Of a DNA stretch of 60,000 nucleotides, positions 18,681-27,975 are shown one piece after another (the first letter of the stretch is position 1; every line of letters starts with the position of its first letter). Location: NCBI RefSeq assembly GCF_963678635.1, contig NC_087064.1, forward strand, positions 42,315,165 through 42,375,164. Direction: 5' to 3'. The translations under genes and the position numbers were made by a program. Below the pieces are notes generated by a model. The model was not told the origin of the DNA and searched no databases. It saw nothing but the letters and a program-made list of their open reading frames with translations. The DNA is from Symsagittifera roscoffensis (taxonomy: Eukaryota; Xenacoelomorpha; Acoela; Convolutidae).

Positions 18681-19190
18681 CGTTTACCTTTTTTAGATGT
18701 TGTGGATTCTGGTTCCAGAATTTTTTTGGTCGTTTATTGGTTTTCTTTTATCATGGATTAAATCTCGAAAACTTTTGAATTTCTCGTATTGTAGTTGAGT
18801 CGAATTCTGAAACTGCGTTTCGTGTTCAGGAAAATTTTTCATTATTAATCTGTTTTTGTTTTGAGATCATTGCCTTATTTCTTGCTTGTTTTTTCGAACT
18901 AATGTATTCTATTTTTTGTTTGTGGTGTAATTACAAGATCGTTTATTTCGTTTTTAATTCAACAATTGTGGAGTACTATTGTTTGTTTGTTTCCTAAATT
19001 ATCTTTTGCCATAAGCATTGGAATGATGTTTGCAAATCCAGGGTTCAGGTTTCCTATTTCCTTGACTGTTAGTTCGTACAATTTTTGTGAAGTTATCCTA
19101 ATCCTGGGGCATATATTGTCGAATATAGACGGATTGGAGAGAGTATATCAATGCGTTAGAACGATTTTACACTTTCTCGATGATTAAGTT
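18681..19190 (-). pseudogene. Decayed coding fragment, minus strand, unassigned
   Basis: Hand translation of the minus strand shows protein-like pieces separated by stops and shifts. From 19190 leftward the best piece includes YELTVKEIGNLNPGFANII and MLMAKDNLGNKQTIVLHN. Around 18850-18700 a 49-codon ORF contains TQLQYEKFKSFRDLIHDKRK. The second piece is Gln/Asn/Lys-rich. A Gag-like retroelement relic is possible, but no diagnostic motif was seen. Confidence 0.3.
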
Positions 19191-19269
19191 TTATTTTAAG
19201 AAAAACTTACTTCATCTTGCTTAGGGTTGTGATCGAGGATTGGAGAATAGTAAATCAATCCACAAGTTT

Positions 19270-20160
19270 CAGGTAAAATTAGAACACAAGTAGATCGTTA
19301 GATACTATTACAAATCTTGCTAATTTTATGATTTACTTAAGCGCAGGTCAACTAAGAGGAGGGGTTCAAGTGAAGGATGAGTTACCGGAGTTCTTCACTA
19401 ATTATCCTAATTAGAATGGTTAGTTATTCAAAAAGTTTCAATTTGACTTGGGTAGTTTGCAAGGATTGGAGAATGAATCGACTTTAGAGGTCGTTAGACA
19501 CTTATTATTAGGAGGCGGGGATAACAAAATTGTTATAATTGATCCAAGGAAAGCCTTGATGATCAAATAATTTTAAATGAATTAAAATTTAGAATTAAGT
19601 TAAAAATTAAAGATCCAAGGATAATCTTGATGATCTGGTTTAAAGAACATTCAGGTTGTTTTAAAACAAGTATAGGCCTTAACAAAATGAGTCAAGTTAA
19701 AAATTTAAGACAAGGAAAAGATTAAAATTTTCCGAGAAGATGGATTAAAAAGTTGAAGATTTAAATGATATCAACTTTTTGAGTGATTATGGTTATGTTT
19801 TAGATGAAGGAAAAAAGAAGCATGGTTGGTGAAGGGATGAGGATATGAGTCCTTTAGAAGCAAGGGACTTTTTTAAGACTAACTTCAAATTGATTCACTC
19901 ACAAATTTTGTATTTCTTATTTAATTAATTAATGCTACTAAGGGTTGTTAAAAGGGTTGTGCTAAAAAAGTGAAAAACAATTAAGTCTATTAGAACTATT
20001 GGGACTAACAAGCTTGCTTATATGGAATTAGGGATTATTATTTGGAAGAACCTGATTTTCGGAATAGTTTACGCAAAGAGCATAACAAATAAATGCCAGC
20101 ATAATTTATTCCAATCAGTTTTTTGTACACGTTATACTGTACACGAAGAACTATAACAAA
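19270..20160 (+). pseudogene. Decayed coding region, plus strand, unassigned
   Basis: Hand translation gives consecutive protein-like blocks across this interval. They include FMIYLSAGQLRGGVQVKDEL; FDLGSLQGLENESTLEVVRH; LLLGGGDNKIVIIDPRKALM; ILMIWFKEHSGCFKTSIGL; INFLSDYGYVLDEGKKKHGW; SPLEARDFFKTNFKLIHSQI; and TNKLAYMELGIIIWKNLIFG. About eight stops or shifts separate them. The blocks lie in the same strand and order, so this is one dead gene or element protein of at least 250 residues. I recognise no family. Confidence 0.4.
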
Positions 20161-20862
20161 TCATACAAAAAAACCGACACAATATAAGATTTAAAGAAAA
20201 ACCAGATTTATATGATAAATCTTACGATTGTAAGATTTATGAGGAGAAGGATTTTTCATTGCGTATTGCAATTGTGACTAATAATTAAGGTGGCTCAAAA
20301 CCAACATTAGTGTTTTGTGCGTGCAATCAGAGTCATATAAAAAAAGGTCGAAAATCCAAAAAAAGGTCAAAATCCAAAAATTTGATTTTTCGGAGGACAA
20401 AAAATGTTCGTGTAAGTATTTGAGCGTAGCCTCTGATGCAGGGATGCTTTCCACTACCAGTTCTATCCATTTAACCAAGAATCTAAGATTTGGGAGAGTA
20501 GTTTTCTGAGAAAAAGTATGAATCAAAAATCCTTTTTGAAGGTTTTTGGAAGGCTGTAGAAAGTGATGTAAGGTTTAAAAAAAGCGACTCGGCGTACATG
20601 CATGTAAGCAGGGGAGTCGACGGTCTTTCTATTGACACCACTTCTGAGAATCGAAAAAATAGTGTGGTGTGAGGAAAACTTATATTTTTGAGTAAAACAA
20701 ATTTCCGAAGCGTCTCAAAAAATTTAAGACCAAACCAGGACATATTCATACACAGAGATGAAGCTGAGCTTCGCACCACTTGCAATATAAAAATGAATAA
20801 CTATTAAAATCAAACGGAAAATTTCAAAAAATTGATTTTGTCAATAAAAGTTGCAACAAAAG
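20161..20862. other. Repeat-derived intergenic stretch
   Basis: No gene supported. Near 20755-20775 is a GAAGCTGAGCTTCGCACCACTTGC segment, which recurs in similar form near 27300 and 39250 and marks an interspersed repeat family. Short ORFs on both strands around 20280-20785 are overlapping and low-complexity. Confidence 0.35.
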
Positions 20863-21805
20863 CCCAAAATAACCGGAACCAAATTACCAGCACCATTAGA
20901 AACAACAATGAGATTTGGGAATGCTATACAGACGCCAACTTTTCAAAAAATCCTTTCTGTGGAATAAAGCAGACAAACAATAATGTAAATAAGCCAAAAT
21001 TTTCTATTTGCACGTAAAACAGGCCTCAAAAAAAGGCATCGAGTTACGATAACTAAGCCGACAAAAATAAACAGACGGACGACAGTAGAAAAACCTAAAA
21101 CTTTAGTTTGCAAAAAAAGAGTCCGGCCGAATTTGAACCTCAAATATTGGCCGTCTCAAGCAGTTGTTTTACCTCTACGCCAGATGCTTGATTGGGTTTG
21201 AATTTATGATTATCAAGCGGTAACAAAGCCGAAAAAACCTGAGCAGAAACCCTTCATGCCGAAAAGAAATTCAAAACAATTCTAAAGTTTTTAAAAAAAG
21301 TTAAGCACACACATGCACAAAAACATTTTTCGCCAAAATAACCGGAACAAAATTACTAGCACCATTATAAACTACAAAGAGATTTGGGAATGCTATACAG
21401 ACGCCAACTTTTCAAAAAATCCTCTTTGTGGAATAAAGCAGACAAAAGTAAGCAAAAAAGCAATAATCTAAATTAGCCAAAATTTTCTATTTGCACGTAA
21501 AACATGCCTCAAAAAAATGCATTGAATTACGGGAACTAAGCCGACAAAAACAAACAGACGGACGACAGTCGAAAAACCTAAAACTGTAGTTTGCAAAAAA
21601 GAGTCCGGCCGAATTTGAACCTCAAATCTTGGCCGTATCAAGCAGTTGTTTCACCTCTACGCCAGATGCTTCATTGGGTTTGAATTTATTATTACCAAGC
21701 GGTAACAAAGCCGAAAAACCTGAGCAGAAACCTCTCATGCCGAAAAGAAATTCGAAACAATTCTAAAGTCTTAAAAAAAGTTAAGCACACACATGCACAA
21801 AAACG
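20863..21805 (-). repeat. Dimeric tRNA-derived SINE-like element
   Basis: Two direct copies of about 470 bp (20863-21332 and 21333-21805), roughly 90% identical by eye. Each copy has, on the minus strand, a tRNA-like region with an A box TGGCGTAGAGG and a B box GGTTCAAATTC (about 21120-21190 and 21600-21675). Together these form an internal Pol III promoter. The rest is AT-rich body. Tandem dimers of SINEs arise by insertion or unequal exchange. No canonical tRNA cloverleaf was verified. Confidence 0.6.
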
Positions 21806-22325
21806 TTTTTCGGACGTAACGACGCAAAAAGAGGCACTAAATCAATATTAATCAAGCCCAAATTTATTAAGCTGATAAAAAGAAAACAATAAGAAAAAAG
21901 TGAAAATTTAACAAACCGAGCTGGTAAAATTTTAACTAACCAGAAAAGCAAATTTCGATTAGGCCGGATTTTTAAAATGGTTAAAATAACTTCAGTGAAA
22001 ACTTTTTACAGTTAAAATAAACATCTTAGATTTTTCGAACCTAAATATCTACCGATTGAAAAAAACTATCAATTGATAGAAATTTAGGTTCGAAAAATCT
22101 AAGAGTTGTTTATTTTAGCTGTAAACAATTTTCACTGCAGTTGTTTTTACTATTTTAAAAATCCGGCCTAATCGAAATTTGCTTTTCACGCTGGTTTAAG
22201 TTTACCGGCTCGGTTTGTTAAATTTTCCCTTACTTATTGTTTTTCGTATTTTTTTTATCAGCTTACTAAATTTGGGTTTGATTAATATTGACTTAGTGGC
22301 CTGTTTTTAAGTCGTTGCGTCTGAA
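21803..22325. mobile_element. Foldback / large inverted-repeat element
   Basis: A near-palindrome with arms of about 250 bp. The left arm (21803-22055) includes GGACGTAACGACGCAAAAAG, GGCACTAAATCAATATTAAT, TTCGATTAGGCCGGATTTT and TTTTTCGAACCTAAAT. The right arm (22070-22325) contains the reverse complement of each in mirrored order. A short spacer lies near 22056-22070. It is non-autonomous with no ORF. Arms differ at scattered positions, so it is not young. Confidence 0.75.
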
Positions 22326-22329
22326 AAAA

Positions 22330-22400
22330 ATCCTGGTCAGATTCGAAAACAGGACCTTTGCCATCCCAGGCGTATTCGTTACCGCTAAGCTAAGTGTGCA
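22330..22400 (-). repeat. tRNA-derived SINE fragment
   Basis: GGTCAGATTCGAAAACAGGACCTTTGCC-like sequence parallels the 33980-34045 copy (GTCAGATTCGAACCCAGGAACTTTG). Read on the minus strand it contains a degenerate B box preceded by a tRNA-like spacer. It directly abuts the foldback element. Confidence 0.4.
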
Positions 22401-22824
22401 AAAGACACAAAAAAGTGAATTTATCATAAACCAAGGCACCACCAGGATTCCAATGAGTCCTGTGGACAACATTGTTTACGCGGGAAAACAGTCTAGCACC
22501 AGATTCTAGCAAAACACTTGCTTATCGCCAACACACTTGCAGATTAAATACCTGTTTTATCAAACAGGAATTACAAGTTACACGCTTTTTTCATTATGAG
22601 TCAACACAATGATTTCCGCCAATTGACAAACTCTTAAGTCTCAAACTTCAGCACTTTGCAAACAATGATCACAGGTTAAATATCTTAATATTTTGAGCTC
22701 AAGGCCTCGATTTTTACAAGGGCATTAAAAAAAGAATTTTCGAAATTCCAAAGAAGTTCTAGTTTCGAAAAAATCTCTAGACCAATTTATGATTGCACTA
22801 CGAGGCCAAACTGTGCGTTCTCTG

Positions 22825-23150
22825 CATTGTAAGCGGAATCCGCAACAGGCCAAAATCAGATTTGTCGCGGAATCCGCAACATGGCTACTTTTCTTTGATA
22901 TTCTATGCTGTTTTGGATTCCACAAACAAATACCTAAATCATTGCACCGCTCAAAATCGCTCGAAAAATAGGCGAATTTGCGGAATCCGCAACTGTATTT
23001 GCGGAATCCAGAACAAATTGTGGATTCAACAAACATTTGTAACGTTAAATTGAGCTGTTACGGAATCCGCGTCTGTAAGTGAAATCCGCAAACTGTAAGT
23101 GGAATCCGCAAATTGTAATTGGAATCCGCATTTTGTTTGCGGATTCCTTT
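22825..23150. repeat. Cluster of GGAATCCGCA motifs
   Basis: The decamer GGAATCCGCA, or a one-base variant, occurs about eight times (22832, 22869, 22981, near 23062, 23083, 23102, 23121), plus one inverted copy near 23139. The last copies form a 20-bp tandem (TGTAAGTGGAATCCGCAAAC). It is a minisatellite-like cluster with no ORF support. Confidence 0.7.
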
Positions 23151-23212
23151 TACATATATCTATATGTGTAGAAGCCTTTAAAATTATATATTTTAAATAC
23201 ATGATTTGATTT

Positions 23213-23790
23213 CACTAGAATAGAAATTTACAAGAATAGAAATTTATTAGAATAGATCAGTGTTTGGGATTAATGGAATCCTAATTACTGATCAGTATTT
23301 GGGAACGATGAAATCCCAAATACTGAACTAATTGGACAATCTGCTATGCGTTGGTTTTCTAATCACTCTCAACCTAATGACTCCAAATAATGGATAGATT
23401 TACTAGAATAGAAATTTACTAGAATAGATCAGTGTTTGGGATTAATGGATACCCAATTACTGATCAGTATTTGGGATCGATGAAATCCCAAATACTGAAC
23501 TAATTCGACGATATGCTATGCAATGGTTTTCTAATCACTCTCAACCTAATGACTCCAAATAATGGATAGATTTACTAGAATAAAAATTTACTAGATAGAT
23601 CAGTGTTTGGGATTAATGGAAACCCAATTACTGATCAGTATTTAGGATCGATGAAATCCCAAATGTTGAACTAATTGGACAATCTGCTATGCGTTGGTTT
23701 TCTTATCACTCTCAACCTAATGACTCCAAATAATGGATAGATTTACTAGAATAGAAATTTACTAGAATAGATCAGTGTTTGGGATTAATG
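23213..23790. repeat. 171-172-bp tandem satellite, about 3.3 copies
   Basis: GATCAGTGTTTGGGATTAAT recurs at 23256, 23428, 23598 and 23769, a period of 170-172 bp. Units differ by a few percent. Within each unit is an imperfect inverted repeat: AGTATTTGGGAT...ATCCCAAATACT. The array ends abruptly at about 23790 in unrelated DNA. Confidence 0.85.
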
Positions 23791-24546
23791 AGTTCTCGCA
23801 AGTTGATTTCCTTCATTTACACTTGAAAAAGATGCTTCCTGTATGCAACAAATTTCATTAAAATATTCCTCTCTGTTACCATTTTTATGTTACCAATCCC
23901 AAATTTTTACCAATCTCTGACCAATATTTCTGATATAATTATATCCAGACAGTTAGAAAAATATTCAGGAAATCAAAGTAACCAAAACAAAAGACTGCTC
24001 GCTCGGCTCGTATCATGCAAAGACCTGAAAGTTCCGACTACCCTTTAACTGGTCTCGAATACTTTTTTGAATAAAATAATGACAACCTATGAATTTTAGC
24101 CTGCAAGTATCAAAATTTAAGCGTTAGAGCTTGTCATTTTTGGACTTAATAAGACCAATTACTTATCTCAATTCAATTTGGAACGATTTTGGAGAGCGAG
24201 ATATTTCGCCACGAGAAAATAATTCGCGTTGCACTTTCAGCATCAAAGTGTAACACGAGCAGCTAAGACAGACTCAATTCCGGTTAATATAGCGATATGG
24301 GGACTGGCCGGGCCCACGATCTTCCAGGGTCATCTCCCTCCACAACGGTTGGTCCTGCACCGAGCAGGACCGGGGGCGAAAAATAACTTCCAGGGATCGA
24401 TTCACCGATGGAGCAAATATTACTTTGGAAACTACCGAAAAAAAATGGAAACCAAAAAAAATTACTGAAACGATTTAAATTACTAAAAAAATACCGACCA
24501 AAATACAGATAAAGAAAAAAATTATGTAACGAAAAATACTTCATCT
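23791..24546. other. Intergenic stretch with a GC-rich hairpin
   Basis: No gene supported. A GC-rich patch (24290-24400) contains a perfect 8-bp hairpin, GGTCCTGC-ACCGA-GCAGGACC, at 24351-24371, with CTTCCAGGG on both sides (about 24320 and 24388). The 86-residue minus ORF across it is Pro/Gly-rich and resembles nothing. The patch may be a structured RNA or repeat fragment. Confidence 0.3.
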
Positions 24547-24860
24547 CAGGGGCGGACGCCCCCCCTCCCCAGGGATTCGACCCCCTGCCGACCCAGTGAA
24601 GTTATTAATACCCCTTTGGTACTTTTTAAGAAATCCAGTTTTGGCCGGCCAACCCTAAAACTTAAAGCGCCTTTGGCGCCAATATATACAAATTTGGAAG
24701 GGGGAGCGCGCGCCGAAAAAACGGGAATTTTTGGAACATTTTTCAAAAAGTGCCTTTTTGGACTGTTTTTTCAAAATTCAATTTTTTCAATTCGGTCGAC
24801 CTAAAACAAAAAAAGGTCCTTCTGGTACTTTTTAAGAAATCCATTTTTGGCCGAACGGCT
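24547..24860 (+). repeat. hAT-like MITE copy, right end lost
   Basis: Begins CAGGGGCGGACGCC, the terminal sequence also seen at 25203, and shares internal blocks (GGGATTCGACCCCCTGCCGA, TGGTACTTTTTAAGAAATCC). A matching right terminus was not found, so the copy is truncated. Confidence 0.5.
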
Positions 24861-25200
24861 CGAATACATTTTTCCCCAGTCTCAGCAGTCGCACCAAAAC
24901 GATAGTTTACAAATTTATGTTCTAAATATTTTTTTTAAATTTTCGATTGTGCGACAACGTGAGGCTTGTTTTTCGCTCAGGTGAAAAGATAAAAAAAACT
25001 GAATTCTTGAAAACAACAAAATTTGAAACCAAATAGAATTTGAGCTGCAAAATTTTTAAAAAGAGAACCCAAGATAAACATTTTTATGATTATTTTGAAA
25101 GTTTCGAATTCCGAAGAAAAAAAATCACGTTTTTTAGCTCAGCAGTTCAAGAATTTTTGGGAATAACATTTTTACATAATTAACTAAAACTGGATCAATA

Positions 25201-25619
25201 AGCAGGGGTGGATTTAGGGGGGCGGGGGTGCGGACGCCCCCCCCCCCTCAGGGATTCGACCCCCTGCCGACCCAAAGGGTCCCCTCTTTGGTACTTTTTA
25301 AGAAATCCATTGTTTGCCGACCGATCCTAAATTTTTTCTTAAGGCGCCAATATATACTAACTTTGAGGGGGAGCGCGCGCCAAAAAAACGCGATTTTTTT
25401 GTCAACATTTTCCAAAAAATGCCCAAAAACGGCTTTTTTGACCTGCTTTTTCAAAAATTTGCCTGCAGCACAGGAAATTTAGCCAAAACAGCATCTTTTT
25501 AGTGCTTTAGTAGAGCTCGGAAAATCGGTTTGGTCCACCTAAAAAAAAGGTCGTCAAAATTTTCAAAATTTTTTTGAAAATCCCCCCCCCCTCGAGAAAA
25601 TCCTAGATCCGCCCCTGCT
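25201..25619 (+). mobile_element. hAT-like MITE, 419 bp
   Basis: Terminal inverted repeats AGCAGGGGTGGATTTAGG on the left and the complement of CCTAGATCCGCCCCTGCT on the right. CAGGGGCGG termini are typical of hAT superfamily elements. Internal sequence is shared with 24547-24860 and, inverted, with 26711-26996. C-rich runs near both ends. No ORF of transposase type. A convincing 8-bp target duplication was not seen here. Confidence 0.6.
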
Positions 25620-25721
25620 TCATCTAAATGCTAGGGATTCCATGATATGAAATCGTTAATTATCTAAGCAAGCTTAATTAAATATCAGATTCACCATTTC
25701 ATTCCATGAACTGTGAATATG

Positions 25722-26272
25722 TCATCTAAAACGAACTGTACAAGGATATGGGATTGGAAGGTGAAGTACAAACCCCTGTTGTGAAGATCTGGAGCATCTG
25801 CTGGATGAGGCAGCCATTCCTGCGGCCACACCAACAACTGCTGCACTTGCTACCATACTACAAAACAAAGGGCATTCAATATTTACACCGAAAAAATTCC
25901 AAGCTTTGGCTTTCAAAGATTTAACCGCTCTTTTAGGATGAGAGCCCGCTCTAATGACTTCTCAGTCAGTATACATGACATGGTATTTATTAGTGGTGAA
26001 TAACGCCTATCAACCAAAAAGGGTAGTTAGATAACTTTTGTTTTCTATTTTAGGACCTAATACATTTCCAGAAGACAGAAAACATTACGAGGGTGCTTAA
26101 GAATCTGTTACACTTAAAACCCAGTTTTGGTCCTTTCAGGATGAAAGTGATTAATTGGCTATTGAACAAACCCTGGAGCGGCGACAGGTATTGCAACTGG
26201 CACAGGAACAAAACGAGTGTGTGGTCTGTAATAACGAGGCGGAGGTCCTCCGAAGGCACGACCACGTCGCAT
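25722..26272 (-). CDS. Possible two-exon small host gene (78 residues)
   Basis: Exon 1 is 26172-26272 (ATG at 26272). Exon 2 is 25722-25857 (stop at 25722). The intron (25858-26171) has a GTTTGT donor and a TTTTGTAG acceptor, and the phases match (101 + 136 nt = 79 codons with stop). Exon 1 encodes a Pro/Arg-rich N-terminus (MRRGRAFGGPPPRYYRPHT then VPVPVAIPVAAP). Exon 2 encodes an Ala/Val/Gly helix (MVASAAVVGVAAGMAASSS) and a Ser/Arg/Cys tail. No family is recognised. The in-phase splice and biased composition are the only support, so this is tentative. Confidence 0.35.
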
Positions 26273-26710
26273 TTTAGTCAATAGAATAAAGCGAATTAAA
26301 TGCTGACTTCAAAATACAAACTATGGTCACAGTGAAGTTATTAATAAGCAAACAAACAATTTAAGTCAATTTTATTTGACAGCAAACTAATCTCAACTTG
26401 AGTCGACAAATAAGAAAAACAATTTCCCACAATTTCATATGCTCAGATTTTCAGAGCTGGTCTCCGGAGCAAAAAATGGTCAGTCTAGATTTACACTATC
26501 ATAAAAACATGATACAAAAAAAACCCAGCGTACCAAATCGTTACGCAAAAAATATGTGGACTTTACAAGTACCAAAAAATCTATCTGAAATCAACCAAAA
26601 CTAAAAAAAAATTCAATTAAGTGAAATTATTTGCATGTGCCAAAACATTCTCAATTACTGAATATCGAAAAAAAATTGAAAATAAAATTCAATTTGTCAG
26701 ATTCTGTATG

Positions 26711-26996
26711 CAGAGGCGGATCTAGGATTTAAAAGTTTTTAGGTCGACCAAATTGAGTGTCCGAGCGGTCCCAGAACACTTTAAAGACCCTATTTGAAAA
26801 AACGTTTGTTCCGTTTTTGGGAAAAAAATTGCATTTTTTTGGGCGCGCGCTTCCCCTCAAAAAAATAGTTTTTATTGGCTCCAAAGGCACCTTTAGAAAA
26901 ATTTTAGGGTCGGTCGCCAAAATTGGATTTCTTAAAAGGTACCAAGGAGGGACCTTGGGCTCGAATCCCTGAGGGGGGGGCATAGATCCGCACCTG
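26711..26996 (-). mobile_element. hAT-like MITE, 286 bp, inverted relative to the 25203 copy
   Basis: Ends CAGAGGCGGATCTA and TAGATCCGCACCTG form inverted repeats of about 14 bp. Flanks TCTGTATG (26703-26710) and TCTGTTTG (26997-27004) look like an 8-bp target duplication with one mismatch, as hAT elements make. The interior matches the 24547 and 25203 copies in reverse orientation. Confidence 0.65.
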
Positions 26997-27004
26997 TCTG
27001 TTTG

Positions 27005-27880
27005 ACATCACTATCATGTAGAATTATCACAGCACTAAAATATTTCAATTTTAAGAGTACGACCTCCAAAAGCTAAACTAAAAAACATAGGATAGTAGTA
27101 TAAAAGGCTCAGCAGCAATTAGCAAAAACAAGGATAGCCTGTTGCTGTGCAATTATCAAAAAAAGTCCGACCACAAAAAATAAAACCAAAAAAAAAAACA
27201 ATTTTTTTTTCGATTTTACTCTTCTTTTTTACGCGGTGAGATCTGAAGAAAAGCAAAAAAACTTAGGCTTATTCGATAATTAAAAAAGAGAGAGAAGACG
27301 GAGTTTCGCATCACTTGCGATACAAAAATGTATGACTATGATTAACAGCAAATGAAAAGACAAATCAAAAACTTTAAAAAAAAACTCCACAAAAAATCGC
27401 TTTTTTAAGATTTAAATTTTCTGCAAAAATTTCCTGTACCATCAAAATTTTAACAAATAGCTTCCAAAACGCTTCAAGAAACCGAACCTTTCTACGGGAC
27501 CTAAGCCAACAAAAATTAGCAGACACGAAAGACTACAATATCGAAAAAAAAAACAGGTCCCGACTGATATCGCGATCTTCTGATACTTGTCGTCTCAGGC
27601 ACAAGTGTTACTAATGTAATTAACCTACAGAACACTCTTAGAATTTATAAAGAGAACAACTTCCAAAAAATTTTAATGAAAGACAAAAAAAACAAAAAAA
27701 GCAAAAAATAGGCAGAACTTCTTGGAGCTCAATTACTTGCGCAAAACCAGAAAACACAGAATGCTTTTTAAGATGAGTAAACCCAGCCAATATTTTGAAT
27801 AAAATTGGTGCTGCGACAATTAAGCCTTCAAAAAAAGCAGACAAACAGAAGTCCGACAAAGATTTTTTGACGCCGGTTAC
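27005..27880. other. Repeat-rich intergenic stretch
   Basis: No gene. ACAAGGATAGCCTGTTGCTG near 27130 recurs as ACAAGGATAGCCGGTTGCTG near 34170. GAGTTTCGCATCACTTGCGAT near 27302 belongs to the family also seen at 20760 and 39250. These look like parts of related non-autonomous elements. The ORF at 27638-27979 is Cys/Phe-rich by chance. Confidence 0.4.
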
Positions 27881-27887
27881 AGAAAAA

Positions 27888-27975
27888 AACATGTCGTGGC
27901 CGGATTCGAGCCAATGACCTTTGACTTTTTCGGCAGATGCGTTACCCCTCCGCCAGATGCGCGATATAATGTCTG
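27888..27975 (-). repeat. tRNA-derived SINE head
   Basis: On the minus strand an A-box-like TGGCGGAGGGGTAACGC is followed about 35 bases later by a B box GGCTCGAATCC, then CGGCCACGA. Spacing is tRNA-like. The acceptor stem does not pair convincingly, so a functional tRNA is not claimed. Related to the SINEs at 21120 and 21600. Confidence 0.5.

Noticed and set aside
21600-21675. tRNA gene
   Set aside because: A and B boxes are present, but the region is repeated in a SINE dimer and the acceptor and anticodon stems do not pair convincingly.
22725-23053. Overlapping ORFs of 60-103 codons
   Set aside because: They are produced by the repeated GGAATCCGCA motif and are open in several frames at once.
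23213-23790. CRISPR-like array
   Set aside because: Units are contiguous 171-bp tandem repeats without unique spacers, in eukaryotic DNA.
24229-24804. ORFs of 60-86 codons
   Set aside because: They lie in a MITE and a GC-rich patch, overlap on both strands, and show no family motif.
27888-27975. tRNA gene on the minus strand
   Set aside because: Same reason: box spacing fits, but stems are poor and related SINE heads occur nearby.
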